Counted from the first letter of the stretch, positions 1 to 12,900 are shown. The stretch is 64,000 nt of DNA from Doryteuthis pealeii (GCA_023376005.1 CM042162.1:90725426-90789425); one strand, 5' to 3'. Made by a program: numbers and translations. The notes: generated from the sequence alone by a model not told the origin.

Positions 1-20
1 GTATAGGTGTATGTGTGTGC

Positions 21-59
<39 letters not shown>

Positions 60-63
<4 letters not shown>

Positions 64-222
64 CCATTGAGAAAGGTATGCATCCAATATTTCCCGCCCG
101 CTATGGGTAAATAGCAGGGCAAGACTGGGCTCTTTAACCATGGCTAGATAACCAGTCTAGGAGAAGGACCTGTTAAACTCCACTTAAGAAATTGATCTTG
201 TGTTGCATCCTGCTTGTGTTTG
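60..222 (+). mobile_element. SINE A, 5'-truncated
   Basis: Matches the body and 3' part of full SINE A copies (GCTATGGGTAAATAGCAGGG, GGAGAAGGA, AAGAAATTGA-CTTGTG). The tRNA-like head is missing. A (GA)n tract precedes it. Confidence 0.75.
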
Positions 223-224
223 GG

Positions 225-835
225 TTTTTTTTTTTTTTTGGTTTTGTTTTACAGCATATCAACCTCGATGGGTCATTTAATGCTGATAAAGTTTTGAAAT
301 AAATCAATTCTTAATGGATAATACAATTTTTTTTATAAATACATTTTTCTATTTAACCCATAGATGGAACCCTAACAGGTACTACCACTCCGGGTCAGAG
401 TGGACCAGTGAGCAATGGTGATGAAGGGGTGCTACACATTCCCCAAACCTCCAGAACTGGAACCTCACCATCAGATAGAGTTTAACATGTAGACCCTCAG
501 CCACCGCCTTCTAGCACCCATATGATAAGAAGGATTGGGGGTTGCCATAAGGGAAATAGGGTTGGGGCAATCATATAAGTGCTAGGGCTTGACGTGGCCA
601 GCCGATTGATTGGCGGGGGCCTCTCCGACCGCCTGTCTGTCTAGCCTAAGATAGACCCAAAGTAGAGTATTGCAAGTCATGAACTGCTCATCGCCCTGAG
701 TTCTATCCTTAAGCATCACAGGTTGCCACCCATGGCCAACAGGTGGTCCCATTGGGGGAGTGTTACCCCTCTGCAGAGGTGCAGTCAGTGCAAACACCCC
801 AGCCGACAGGGCGGACTGCTTGTGTGGTGGGGCTG
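225..835 (+). repeat. Family C interspersed element
   Basis: Runs from TTTTACAGCATATCAACCTC through ATAGATGGAACCCTAACAGG and TGCCATAAGGG to CTCTGCAGAGGTGCAGTCAG, ending CCCCAGCCGACAGGGC. At least ten partial or full copies occur here. No coding capacity or long terminal repeats are evident, so the class is unknown. Confidence 0.75.
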
Positions 836-934
836 GAAAATATATATATGATAAAAAAAGGTTAGGGGTTTGCCATAAGAGCAATATGGACATGACAATC
901 ATTTAGGTGCTAGGGCTTGACGTGATACCCGTTT

Positions 935-1500
935 GTTTGTTTTACGTCATATCAACCATGGTGGGGTCATTTAATGCTGGCAAAGTTTTGAAAGATTCGT
1001 AGTGTTAGTTTGGAAGAAAGTTTTTTTGTAAACAAAATTTCTATTTAACAGATAGATGGAATCCTAACATGTACTACCACTCCAGGTCAGAGTGGACTTG
1101 GGAGCAATGGTGATGAAGGAGGGCTCCACCTTCCCCAGTTCTTCAGAACTGGAACCTCACTATCAGTTAGAGTTTAACATCATACCCAGGACATGAAGAC
1201 CCTCAGCCACCACTTTCTAGCATATATAGGATAAACAGGGTCAGGGGTTGCCATAAGAGCATTAAGATTGGGACAATCATATAGGTGCTAAGGCTTGACA
1301 TGACCAGCCAATTGATCAGAGAGGTCCTCTTTGACCACCTGTCTTTGCCAAGTAAGGGCTAAAGTGGAATATTGCAAGTCATGGACTGCTCAGCCACCAG
1401 GATTTCCTTGTTAAGCATCACTGGTCACCACCTATGGCCAATATGTGGCCCCAATGGGAAGGAAATCTTACCACATTACAGAGGTGCAGTTGGGATATTC
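935..1500 (+). repeat. Family C element
   Basis: Second full-length copy in the same direction, ending in the TTACAGAGGTGCAGTTGGGA block. Confidence 0.72.
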
Positions 1501-2020
1501 CACAGCCTTTTTTCTGGGTTTTTTGTTTTTTTTACACATTCATTTTTAATGAACGCCATAAAATCCAAACAACATTGTATATATTCTGTGCAAAGGTTCT
1601 TTTTTTTTTTTTTTTTTTTATGAGATACATCCACGAAATACATCTACAAAAAATTACAACATTAAAGTGGGCTTGAGTGTCAATTTTTGTCTCATGCTCT
1701 GGCAGTTTTTAACATTAAATGACCCACGGGATTATTATAACATTAAACAAACCAATCTGAACCAAACCAAATGAAGTTAATGAAAATTATTTATACCAAT
1801 TTGAAGATATTAAGAACTTGAAACATAGAAACTTTTATTAAAATGTCTTGTTTCAGCATTAAATAACCCAATAGGAGTTGATATGCCGTAAACCACACGC
1901 TCAGCCACCAGGATTTCCTTGTTAAGCATCACTGGTCACCACCTACGGCCAATATGTGGCCCCAATGGGAAGGAAGTCTTACCACATTACAGAGGTGCAG
2001 TCGGAATATTCCACAGCCTT
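1501..2020. repeat. Poly-T segment and rearranged family C pieces
   Basis: The last 120 bp of the preceding family C copy recur at 1898-2020. The DNA between holds poly-T runs and a reversed family C start at about 1840-1890. It looks like a rearranged insertion. Confidence 0.55.
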
Positions 2021-2760
2021 AGGCAACAGAGTTTCAAAAATACAGATGCTGCAGAGAGTTTGGATCATGTTAGATTACTGCATCAATGTTTGTCGAATAG
2101 CTGACAAGAGATGAAGATTTATGAGATTTATGTGCCCTTGACGCAGAAAAATATAAAAGGACGCAGAAAAATCGTATCCATGCATCCCAGTATTTTTCAT
2201 TTTTCTTCCCTCACCATTTCAAGCTAACTGTAAATACATTTCAATAGTTTCTTAGAAATGAATTACACAGGATATATTACAAGGTAAGAGTTAGATGGCT
2301 TTAGTTGTTTCCCCAGATCATAAATAAAAATCCTAAAATTTATTAAGAAACTTTAGTTGGGACCCATCAAATTTTCCGGGGACTCATTCAAAGTAAATAT
2401 GTGCAGAAGTAGTAATGCGTAATCTAATTATTTTTGAAATTAACAGTTTATTGTAAAAAAATTAATATTATTATTGTTTACTTTGTTGTTAATAGACGGG
2501 CAATATTTAAAGGAATTATTCTTAGAAATAAAAAATACTAAATTATAAGAACTAATATCCTCTAGATTATCCTAAACTTTGATAAAAGCGTCTCTACATA
2601 TTTTACTTTTAATAATGACCATCTTAAAAGTCTTATATAATACAGGCAAGAACAACTAGTTAGTAAATATATATCTATTATTATACTAAAGCTGAGATCA
2701 TGCAAATGTAGTCACCAATGTGTAAAACACTACGCCATCGTCTTTAGTAGACAGAAGGAA
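2021..2760. other. AT-rich stretch, no gene seen
   Basis: No splice-bounded coding segment. About 2725-2755 (TACGCCATCGTCTTTAGTAG) matches 23463-23490, near a LINE-like 3' end. Confidence 0.5.
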
Positions 2761-2761
2761 A

Positions 2762-2769
<8 letters not shown>

Positions 2770-2816
<47 letters not shown>

Positions 2817-3009
2817 GTATTACATTTATCTTGAACAGCTCACTAAAATCTTTTAAATTTTTAAAAAACTAATATACTAACAAAATGCTTCAGGGCTCCA
2901 TTAGTAAACACTGATAATTTATTGTACATAAATTCAGTCGCACTTGAGTTATTTGATGAAAGACTAACAAATAACACATGCAGTGCATTAATGTGTTTGG
3001 ATCTATCAA

Positions 3010-3058
<49 letters not shown>

Positions 3059-3120
3059 GAATTAATGTATTAATACTCTTGTATCTATCAAAAAAAAAAT
3101 ATATATATATACACATATAC
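2770..3120. repeat. (TA)n microsatellites
   Basis: Runs at 2770-2812, 3010-3060 and 3099-3118. Further (TA)n runs occur at 5791-5825, 22466-22515, 37490-37550, 37625-37660, 37838-37880, 46297-46345, 46436-46470, 46652-46680, 51125-51165, 53676-53712, 54004-54040 and 59704-59736. Most flank SINEs, Helitrons or the mariner remnant. Confidence 0.9.
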
Positions 3121-3360
3121 TCATGAAAGAGGAAAGAAAAAATTGAAAGAAAGAAAAAGGAGAAGGGAGAACGTGAAAGAGAGGAGGGGAAATAAAGAAA
3201 AAAGTTGAGGGGCAAAAAGTAATGAAAGAAAGAAAAAAGGAGGAAAGAAAAAAGATTGAAAAAAGAGAAAAGTGAAAGAGAGTGAAAGAGAGAGGAAGAA
3301 AGAAAAAGGAATGAAAGAAAAAATTTTAAAAAAAGAAAGCAGAGGAAAAAAGAGAATCAT
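3120..3360 (+). repeat. (GAAA)n-like purine tract
   Basis: Degenerate GAAAGAAAGAAAAAGG sequence. Open frames on the minus strand are poly-Phe/Ser/Leu artefacts. Confidence 0.8.
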
Positions 3361-3597
3361 CATGATGTTATGTTGATAGTAGAGATTCCCATGACTCTCT
3401 CTCAGCCTGCGTCCCTATCCATCATGGCTACAAGGGTATTGGTCTGAAAGGGAACATAATAGTGCGACTGGAGTTCAAACTCACTTACTATGATGTCGCA
3501 GTCCAGCACTTCCTGAATATCTTCCAGGATAAAACAAGAATATCTCCTTCTCAGAGGTTGGTTGGTTGGTTGGTTTTAAGTAGATCAACGTAAAAAG

Positions 3598-4680
3598 ATA
3601 AATCACGAAAGAAAAAGATCGAAAGAGAAAGAGAAGAAAGAAGGAAAAAGATCGAAAGAGAGAGAAGGACAAAGATCGAAAGAGAGAGAAGGACAAAGAT
3701 CGAAAGAGAGAGAAGGACAAAGATCGAAAGAGAGAGAAGGACAAAGATCGAAAGAGAGAGAAGGACAAAGATCGAAAGAGAAAGAAGGAAAAATCGAAAG
3801 AGAAAGAAGGAAAAAGATCGAAAGAGAAAGAAGGAAAAGATCGAAAGAGAGAGAAGGAAAAAGATCGAAAGAGAGAGAAGGAAAAAGATCGAAAGAGAAA
3901 GAAGGAAAAAGATTGAAAGAGAAAGAGAAGATTGAAAGAGATAGAAGGAAAAAGATTGAAAGAGATAGAAGGAAAAAGATTGAAAGAGAAAGAGAAAAAG
4001 ATTGAAGAGAAAGAAGGAAAAAGATTGAAAGAAAAGAAGGAAAAAGATGAAAGAGAAAGAAGGAAAAAGATTGAGAGAGAAAGAAAAAGATTGAAAGAGA
4101 AAAAGGAAAATTGAAAGAGAAAGAATGAAAAAGATTGAAAGAGAAAGAATGAAAAAGATTGAAAGAGAAAGAAAGAAAAGATTGAAAGAGAAGAATGAAA
4201 AGATTGAAAGAGAAAGATTGAAAGAGAAAGAAAGAAAAGATTGAAAGAGAAAGAAGGGAAAGATTGAAAGAGAAAGAAAAAGATTGAAGAGAAAGAAGAA
4301 AAAGATTGAAAGAGAAAGAAGGAAAAGATTGAAAGAGAAAGAAGGAAAAAGATTGAAAGAGATTGAAAGAGAAAGAAGGAAAAGATTGAAAGAAAGAAGG
4401 AAAAGATTGAAAGAGAAAGAAAAAAGATTGAAAGAGAAAGAAGAAAAAAGATTGAAAGAGAAAGAAGGAAAAGATTGAAAGAGAAAAGAAGGAAAAAGAT
4501 TGAAAGAGAAAGAAGGAAAAGAAAATTAGCAAATGAATATGATAGATAATTATGAAGCATAAAATGAAAGAGTAAGAGATATGAAGCATAAAATGAAGGA
4601 GTAAGAGATATGAAGCATAAAATGAAGGAGTAAGAGATATGAAGCATAAAATGAAGGAGTAAGAGATATGAAGCAATTAG
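3598..4680 (+). repeat. Purine-rich minisatellites
   Basis: 3598-4530 is a 24-26-bp unit (GAAAGAGAGAGAAGGACAAA, several exact copies at 3655-3780, then degenerate). 4545-4680 is a 29-bp unit (ATATGAAGCATAAAATGAAG) repeated about four to five times. Long open frames here, up to 388 codons, follow from the repeat. Confidence 0.88.
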
Positions 4681-4769
4681 GATGAATAGTAAATGACAAC
4701 AAAATTGACAGAAGAAAAAAAAAAAGATAGAAAAGAAGTTGAATTTTTTCTTTTAAATGAGGAATAGTT

Positions 4770-4995
4770 TGGTTGGTTGGATTTTATGGCATGTCAACCC
4801 TTATTAGGTTATTTTAGGCCAAAGACAGTTTAACAATTATTGTTGGGTAGGTGGTTGGATTTTATGGCTTGTCAACCCTTGCTGGGTTATTTTATGCCAA
4901 AGAAAGTTTAACAATTATGGTTGCTTAGGTGGTTGGATTTTATGACATGTCAACCATTGCTGGGTTATTTTGTGCCAAAAATAGTTTGACAATCT
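4770..4995 (+). repeat. Triplicated family C start
   Basis: Three tandem units of about 70 bp, each with GGTTGGATTTTATGGCATGT and TGGGTTATTTTATGCC, matching the first 70 bases of family C-like elements. Confidence 0.65.
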
Positions 4996-5788
4996 ATGGT
5001 TGGTTGGAAAAACTGAATTCAAACCAGTTGTAGACCTGGAGAGGGATGGACTCCACAAGGCTCTTCCTGCCAAAGACACACTATATGAGTAGCTCTACTA
5101 TGACCAAACCAGGTTACAAGATCAGTGATTGATTGACTCATGATTAACAACAAGAACGAGCCAATGAAGATGCCCAAATAAAAAAGAAGAAAAAAGTTTA
5201 CCTACATAAGTATTGCTTTAGGTTTATTTTTCATAGAAACAGACAACTTTGAAATGAATTCATAGATTTTTTTTTTTTTAAATTCTACACATGAAAACTT
5301 TGAGAGCAAATGGTCGATTTAAAATGAATATATGAGGAGCCAAACTGTTTTCGAAAAATAGTTTTAATGTAGTTACAGCACATGGCATTAAAAGGATTTG
5401 AAACTTACAATTTAATATGCACATATCAATGGAAAAAAAGAAAAACATCCACAGAGGAGGAGGAGGAGGGGGGGGGTATGGAAGAAGTTCAGACATCCAT
5501 TAAGTGTTTTTTATTTATTTATTTGTTTAATGTAAACAGACATGGGCACTTTAGACATTCAAAATATTACTCATTAAAGTTTTATATATGGGAATATGGG
5601 TTTACATAAATGTGTGTGGAAAGAGTGAGAGAAAGAGAGAGATATAGATATAAGAGTGAGAGAAAGAGAGAGATATAGATAGAAAATCTTTTTCTCACTC
5701 TTTCTTATATTATTTTGATTTTTCAAACTTATCCTCCACTTTATTATGAAATATACATGCACAATGTTTCGGCCATTGTACCTGTATG

Positions 5789-5825
<37 letters not shown>

Positions 5826-5827
<2 letters not shown>

Positions 5828-5890
5828 GGGTGTCCATAAAGTCTACATGCACTGTAAAAAAACTTTTAAAAGCTAAAGTGCAGAGAGAGA
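5826..5890 (+). mobile_element. Single transposon end, Tc1/mariner-like
   Basis: GCAGGGTGTCCATAAAGTCT next to a (TA)n tract resembles terminal repeats of Tc1/mariner elements. No second end was seen nearby. Confidence 0.4.
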
Positions 5891-6019
5891 GAGACGCACA
5901 CACAGAAAAATGTACATATATATATATGTATATAAAGAGAGAGAGAGATTGAGAAGATATATATGAGAGAGAGAAAAAAAAGTACATACATCTCAAGAGA
6001 GAAAGACGTTTATTATATA

Positions 6020-6147
6020 TATAAGTAAAGAAATAACAAAAGACTTAGAGATTTAGCATTATAGTCTATTTCATGGAGCTTAGAAACAGCTCCCTGAAAT
6101 AGACTATAATGCTAAATCTCTAAGTCTTTTGTTATTTCTTTACTTAT
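6020..6147. repeat. Near-perfect palindrome, arms about 60 bp
   Basis: Left arm 6020-6080 and right arm 6088-6147 (AAGTAAAGAAATAACAAAAG against its complement), with a 7-base loop. RNA or single-stranded DNA would form a strong hairpin. Confidence 0.9.
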
Positions 6148-6275
6148 AAATTTGCTCTGTGACTCTAACATTAAGATCACACATTGAGCTCTCAAACTGC
6201 GACAGGTTTTTTTTTAAATAAAACTCTTGTGTCGTAAGGAAGATTTCTTCTCTGGACTTTTGGATTATATATATA

Positions 6276-6907
6276 TCTTATTATAATGGAGATTGTGTGT
6301 TTTTCTGTCTGTAACCGAAACTATATTACTTCTCAAGTCACAATTTCCTTTAATATTTACATCACATTCTCCATGATTTTATTTCTATTTAAACCTCAAT
6401 TATTAATAAAATTGTTTTACATTATTAATACTGTTAACCACATCTACATACTATCAACATGCAATTATATTCATATATACAACGAAATAGCGGTTTACAG
6501 TGTGAATAGGAAGGCTAATTTGCATATTGATATTAAAAATGTGATTTTAATAAATATGTGCTTAGTATTATTGATTTCTAACTGTTTGGTTTTATTTTAA
6601 TGAATATAAGCAAAAATCTCTTCAATGAATCTTAAATGAAATCCATTAACAAGAAAAAATAGCTGTCATTTTATGCTTTACTTCCTCTTTTAACTAAATA
6701 CTTAAATTAGAAAAAAAAATAACAATGAAAGACGGGAGTGATGGAAGAGTAAGTTTCAGTTGTTCTATTTTTTCGATTATACTCCCTCTGTTTCAAATCA
6801 TTTTATCTGCATTCTTATTTAGTTTCATTAGCCTTTCTAATTTAATATGCTATTTTATTACATTAAAACTTAAATACTTGCACCCGGAGGGTGCATATAT
6901 TTGCTAG
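6276..6907 (+). mobile_element. Nonautonomous Helitron-like element, copy 1
   Basis: Starts TC (TCTTATTATAATGGAGA), ends CTAG, and lies between A and T in a TA tract. The 3' end has the hairpin GCACCC-GGA-GGGTGC, nine bases before CTAG. TC…CTRR, the 3' hairpin and A/T insertion are Helitron hallmarks. Length is 632 bp. No Rep/helicase coding is seen, so it is nonautonomous. Confidence 0.8.
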
Positions 6908-6929
6908 TATATATAAGTAAGTAAGTAAG

Positions 6930-7113
6930 TAAAGTCGTCAGGGTGGCTTAAAGTCGGTAAAAGCCAGACAGCATTAGACCAAGGAGATTATTTTAGTGTC
7001 TGAGGTGAAGCGCCACACCTACCATCAACTCCTCACTTTACCGCACAGACCCCTGTGCTACTCATACGCTTAGTTGGCGAGGGCCAGTATCAAACCAGGA
7101 ACCTTGAGGTTCC
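6930..7113 (-). mobile_element. SINE B, 5'-truncated
   Basis: Contains the reverse of the body (GGCGCTTCACCTCAG, TGCTACTCATACGC) and reaches the B-box region, but the head is lost. It follows the Helitron copy at 6276-6907 directly. Confidence 0.7.
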
Positions 7114-7239
7114 CAGTCAAATAGTCCCATTTGGGGTGGGGGGAGGCTTTCCCCTCAACAGACTTGCTGTCAGTGTTTCTAAATCCCCAACCAACAGTGC
7201 TACAATTATGATTATATGATTGTAATGACCTTCTATTGG

Positions 7240-7905
7240 TAATTTGGTATTGAAAAAGGTTTAATGCCGACAAAGTTTTGAAATAAATTCATTTTTAATG
7301 GATAATACAATTTCGTTTATAAACTCAGGTTTTCTATTTAACCCATAGATGGGACCCTAACAGGTACTACCACTCCGATAAAGTTTTTAAATAAATTAAT
7401 TCTTAATAGATACACAATATTTTTATAAATACATTTTTTCTATTTAACCCATAGACGGGACCATAACAGGTCAGAGTGGACCAGGGAGCAATGGTGATGA
7501 AGGAGTGCTCCACATTCCCCAAACCTCCAAAACTGGAACCTCACCATCATATAGAGTTTAAGGTCATTCCCAGGACATGAAAACCCGCAGCCACCGCCTT
7601 CTAGCACCCATATGATAAAAAGGGGTTGGGGCTTGCCATAAGGGCAATAGGGTTGGGAAAATCATATAGGTGCTAGGGCTTGACATGACCAGCCGATTGA
7701 TCGGAGGGGGCCTTTCTGACCGCCCATCTAGTAAGGGCCAAAGTGGAGTGTTGCATGTCATGGACTGCTCATCCACCAAGACTCCGTCTTTAAGCATCAC
7801 AGGTCGCCACTTACGGTCAACAGGTGGCCCCATTTGGGGGAGTCTTACCCCTTTGCAGAGGTGCAGTCGGTGCATTCTAACGCCCCAGCCGACAGGGCGT
7901 AAAAT
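7240..7905 (+). repeat. Family C element with internal duplication
   Basis: The stretch TTCTATTTAACCCATAGA and its upstream 100 bp occur twice in a row near 7270-7460. The copy then continues normally to CCCCAGCCGACAGGGCG. Confidence 0.72.
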
Positions 7906-8334
7906 GTAGAGAACAGATGTATTCAGCAATATATCAATGTACAAATGAAGAGGGTTTCCTTGTTACAGCGTACACGAAGAACATGTATCTGCTACTTTGC
8001 TCTGTTAAATATACCCTTTGGGTAAGTATATGTTCGTGTCATAGGTGAGTCACCTACAACAATGTCCCACTGACAGCTTTTTTCAGTTCTCTAGCAAGGT
8101 TTAGGTATTTATTGTTAGAAGAACAAGATGAATATGTAACATCTCAATACACAGACAAAGTAATAAAAAGAAATATATGGAAAAGGAAAAGGAAAACAGT
8201 CTGATAGTCCGAGTAAACCACTTACAATAATTAAACGTGAGCACTTAACAAAATTCAGACTAGTCAACTTTGTAGACCAATTGGTCGGCATTGTCATAGA
8301 CGACTTGTGTACGATGTAAAAATAAAAATAAAAA

Positions 8335-9214
8335 TCTTATTATAATGGAGATTGTATGTTTTTCTGTCTGTAACCGAAACTAAATCACTACTCAGTCACA
8401 ATTCCCTTAGTTATTGATGTCACATTCACCATGAATTTATCGTTATTTTAACCGCAATTATTAATAAAATTGTTTTACGTTATTAATACTGTTAACCATA
8501 TCTACATGATATTTACCGCGTACCCCACTTGTACGGGTCAGGCACAAAGTCCCTATTACGTGGGACACCCACAAGCCGAGCTCATGGAGTGCAGGTTGAA
8601 AAATGCTCGATCCCGTCGCATTTCCCCTCAAGGGGGGCGCCTCAGGCACTGGGCAATAAACCCAGCCCTGCCCCTTTAAATCGAGGGGCAGGTGTTGCCT
8701 GGGCGGATGGCCCCTGGGATCGACGCCGTTAATTATATCAATGGTCCAGAGGCCGAAGCCACTGTTGACCATATCAACATGCTAACAACATGCAATTGTA
8801 TTTATATAACAACAAAATAGCAGTTTACAGTGTGAACGGGAAGGCTAATTTGCATATTGATATAAAAATGTAATTTTAATAAATATATGCTTAGTATTAT
8901 TGGTTTCTAACTGTTTGGCTTTATTTTAATGAATATAAGCAAAAATCTCTTCAATGAATCTTAAATGAAATCCATTAACAAGAAAAGATAACTGTCATTT
9001 TATTCTTTACTTCCTCTTTTAACTAAATACTTAAATTTAAAAAAATAAAACATGAAAGACGAGAGTGATGAAAGAGTAAGTTTCAGTTGTTCTATTTTTC
9101 GATTATACTCCCCTGTTTCAAATCTTTTTATCTGCATTCTTATTCTAATTTAATACGATATTTCATTACATTAAAACTTAAATACTTGCACCGGAGGGTG
9201 CATATATTTGCTAG
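8335..9214 (+). mobile_element. Helitron-like element, copy 2, carrying a 260-bp insertion
   Basis: Same TC start and CTAG end as the copy at 6276-6907, with hairpin GCACCGGAGGGTGC, inserted between A and T. It is longer because a GC-rich segment (8508-8767) is inserted within it. The segment 15689-16422 repeats its 3' part on the second contig. Confidence 0.78.
8508..8767. mobile_element. GC-rich structured insertion flanked by 13-bp direct repeats
   Basis: About 260 bp, clearly GC-richer than its surroundings, flanked by ACCATATCTACAT (8495-8507) and ACCATATCAACAT (8768-8780). It contains short stems such as CCTGCCCC/GGGGCAGG, CTGGG/CCCAG and CCCCTCAAGGGG. The uninterrupted copy at 6276-6907 shows the empty site. 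It looks like a retroposed structured RNA or an unknown SINE. I do not recognise the source, and the orientation is unknown. Another copy is at about 15695-15963. Confidence 0.6.
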
Positions 9215-9312
9215 TAAAAATAAAAAAGTAACTAAGCATAAAGATTAAAGTAACCATTAATAATGCTTCATCTAAAAATTAAAAACAAAAATTTAGATGT
9301 TATTAATAAAGT

Positions 9313-9545
9313 AAAGTCGTCGGGGCGGCCAATGTTGGTATCAGCCAATCAGCGAGGGAGTTTACCCTTTCACTAGCGCTAGACCAAGGAGATTGTTTTT
9401 CATCTGAGGTGGAGCGCCACACCTACCATCAGCTCCTTACTTTACCGCACTGTCTACTCATAACGCTGAGTTGGCGAGGACCCGGTATCAAACTAGAACC
9501 TTGTATTTCTAGCCGAACGCTCTACCGACTGAGCTAACCCGGCCC
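9313..9545 (-). mobile_element. SINE B
   Basis: Complete reverse-oriented copy ending CTGAGCTAACCCGGCCC. The same element is read again at 16517-16757 (minus) and, mirrored, at 14841-15092. Confidence 0.8.
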
Positions 9546-9982
9546 ATTAAGATGTTATTAATACTATCTATTAATAATGGAGATTCGGCTTCCGGTTTTT
9601 GTCTGTAACAAAAATTACATCACTGCTTACATTACATTACCCGAAATCGTCCATAGACATAGAATAAATACACTCAAATTTGAACATGCAATATTAGACA
9701 GTCCTCATTGTTTTTTAAAACAACGTTTTAATAAATACATGACTGTATTATATATCTATATTATAGTTTTTTTTTATTAATGCATATTAAAGTTTACATT
9801 TCAAATTGTTTTATTTTTTAATCCTTTAATGAATTTGATGATTTTACTTACTTAGGTACAAACTCGCTGACATTGAATTTTTTTACCCCCCCTCAGAGCA
9901 ATATGTTTCAAATCAATACTATTTTATTTATGAACTAGTTATCTAAAGAAAAGAAAATGGTTGTCATGCTAAAAAGAAGAAA

Positions 9983-9983
9983 N
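9983..9983. other. Single N: contig join
   Basis: One N breaks the sequence between AAGAAGAAA and CACCATGC. The left flank (8499-9982) is repeated in the same direction at 15689-17205. The right flank is the outer end of a giant inverted repeat. This marks two contigs placed side by side without merging. Confidence 0.9.
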
Positions 9984-12900
9984 CACCATGCATACGTGAC
10001 TAAGTTAAACTGCAATGATCACGTCATCAGCTTTCTAAACAATCGCACATATAAAAATTTAATCGGTTTAATAACATCATATTCACTATACACTTAAGTC
10101 TTTCATTTTGTCCCTCACATAAACATTATGTAACAGTGTCCTTGAAGATGTATAATACCGAAATACTTAAATATTGACACATAAAATTGTTTCCCCTGAT
10201 CATAACGTCCTGTTGTTTTGTTATATTTTTTTAAAATATTTTCTTATATATACTTAGCAAATGTATGGCACCCTCCGGGGTTGCAAGTATTTAAGTTTTT
10301 AATATAATAAATATTAGTATTAAATTAGGAAGGCTAATTGAAACTGAATAAGAATGCAGATAAAAAGATTTGAGAACGAGAGGGGGGTATGGATTGAAAA
10401 ATAGAACAAACTTTTGAAACTATTTCCATCATTTTTCCCTTACTTCCCGTCTTTCATTGGTTAAATTTTCTAATTTAACTGTTTAGTTAAAATAGGAAGT
10501 AAAAAATAATATTAGTTATTTCTTTCTTGTTAAGGGATTTCTTTTAAGGGATTTATCTCCGAGATTTTTGCTCATATTCATTAAGAAAAAAAAAAACAGT
10601 GAATCATAAATACCAAGCGCATATTTAATAAAATTAAAACCTTTTTAATATCAATATGCAAATTAGCTTTCCTGTTCACACTGTAACCGCTATTTGTTGC
10701 ATATATAAATTACCAATTGCATGTTATTAGAATGTAGATAAAGTCAAAAGTATTTAATAAGGTATAAACAAATTTTATCAATAACGAGGTTTAAATAAAA
10801 ATAAGTCATGGTGAATTGTGGACGTCCAATAAAACTAAGGGAATGTGACTTGTAGTAGTGATTATGTTTCGGCTTCAGGACAGACAAAACACCAATCTCC
10901 ATTATGAATAAGAATTATATTATATAACATTGAGTTATATCTTAAAAGGAGATTAAAAAACAAAATCATTAATTTTTTGTTTGAATCAACAGTTATTGTT
11001 ATCCTTTCTTAAATTTTTTTTTTTCTTGTTTTATTATTCTTCAAATAGAGATTGTTTGAAAACTTGGTTGGAATTTAATAAATAATAAAATAAAAAAATG
11101 TTTTTAAACCTACCAGTTTAAATCTATTATCTTATTATTAATAGAAAAAAATATCAATTAAAAAAAAAGGAAAAAAGAAAATTGCCGGTGGCGGAATGTG
11201 GGGGACAAAGATCTTTCAATGATGATTTTAAATTCTGGAATTTTAGAAAAATTGATTAAATCAACATCTTTTTAGAAAAAAAAAAAAATTTGAAAATTTA
11301 GATTTGTGAAAAAAATTGCTCAATTTCTTATTCATTTTTCTTCCCAAAATTTTTCTTTCTTCCTCTTCATCCTTTCTCTTTCGCCGTCTTTTCATGTTCT
11401 CTCTTCTTTTTCTGTTTTGCTCCTCCTCCTTCTCCTCCTCTCCTTCTTGCCCCATCCCATTGCCCTTATTGAAGCCCCAACCGCCTTTTTATTCATATGC
11501 GGTGCTAAAGGCATTGGTGAGGGTTACATGTCTTAGGAATGATGTTAAATCTATCTGATTGATGGGGTTTCCAGTTTTGGAGGTTTGGTGGGATTGTCGA
11601 GCACCCCTTCATTACCCACGTGCTCCCTGGTCCACTCTGACCCGGGTGGTAGTACCTGTTAGGGTTCCCATCTACTGGGTTAAAATAGGAAAAACATGGA
11701 GTTTTATAAACAAAAAGTTATTAATCCATTAGAATGAATTATAAACAACTTAGTCGGCATTAAATGACCCACCGAGGTTGATAGCCGTAAAACAAACAAA
11801 ACTTGAACATAACTTTTCAAAAACAATTAAGTATTCATCCAAACGATAAAAATGTCCTCTCTATTTTCCTGGGTTACTTCAGTGTGTATACCCTTTCTTT
11901 TCTACTTTTATTTTTCTTCTGTTCATCTTTGGTATCTTACGTTCTTCTGCTAGCATCTCTTCTAACGTCTGGATTGTCTTTGGTGGTCGGTCGCACTTAA
12001 TTGCATTTCTTCTTCTAGATCAGTCTTATTACCAGACATCATCAACCACAAAACCATGTTATTTTCGTTAAGCTTTCATTTACTTACTAAACATTTCATG
12101 TAACTAACATAACGCACGTATGCAGTGAGCTCCAGTTAAGGCAGTACATCTTCTCTGCCGGAGTCCAAACTGAAAACTGAAGACCTAACCAGGTCCCACG
12201 TGACTTCACATATTTCGGCGGCTTTCTGTAATATTCCATGGAAAGTCCCACCCGTGATATGAAAAGGGCCATCCCTTTCAGAATTACAAGGGGTATTGAA
12301 AATAATCTTATGCAACCGCATAGATTATGGAAGAATTGGATCTTGCTATCAATTTTGATTATTCCCAAATTCATTTTCTAAATCAGAAAATTATTCATAC
12401 CAAAAAAAAATTTGTTGCCAAAAAACTCTGGTTAAAAATTTACCAAAAACAATTGCAATTTGTGACTTTTCTGGATAAAAGGTGTTCTTAGATGCCTAAA
12501 TCTTAATTTATAGACTCACGATAATTCATGTGACAATCTATTGGCCAACCACTGCGTGCCTCTTGCTGCTGATATTTGGTATTTATACCGGCTGTTCTGG
12601 TCATACATAGCACAATGGCTTTTGAAACCTCCGCGTGGACGACGGAACATTAGGATTATATCACTGGGACCTTTGACACTACGTAGGGATTCCATAACTC
12701 CGGACTTATTCACTTACCAAGGACTATAGTTTAGGACTTATTACTTTTTAAGTCCTTTTCAACGGCCAAGGATGGTGGTCAGAAACTTAACAGCAATAAT
12801 TAAAACTTTAGGGAATTCCAAACTTCGATTGTTGGGTTTCGGATTTGGACCCAGATTATCTTTAATTTGATCACAGAGTCAGCTGATTCGAAAATGGTAT

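Noticed and set aside
3481..4676. Open frames of 388 and 357 codons on the minus strand
   Set aside because: They lie in a purine-rich minisatellite whose unit lacks stops. The product is only Phe/Ser/Leu repeats.
9313..9545. tRNA gene candidates, here and at the other SINE A/B heads
   Set aside because: A and B boxes are present, but acceptor and anticodon stems do not pair and the same 240-280 bp body follows. These are SINEs.
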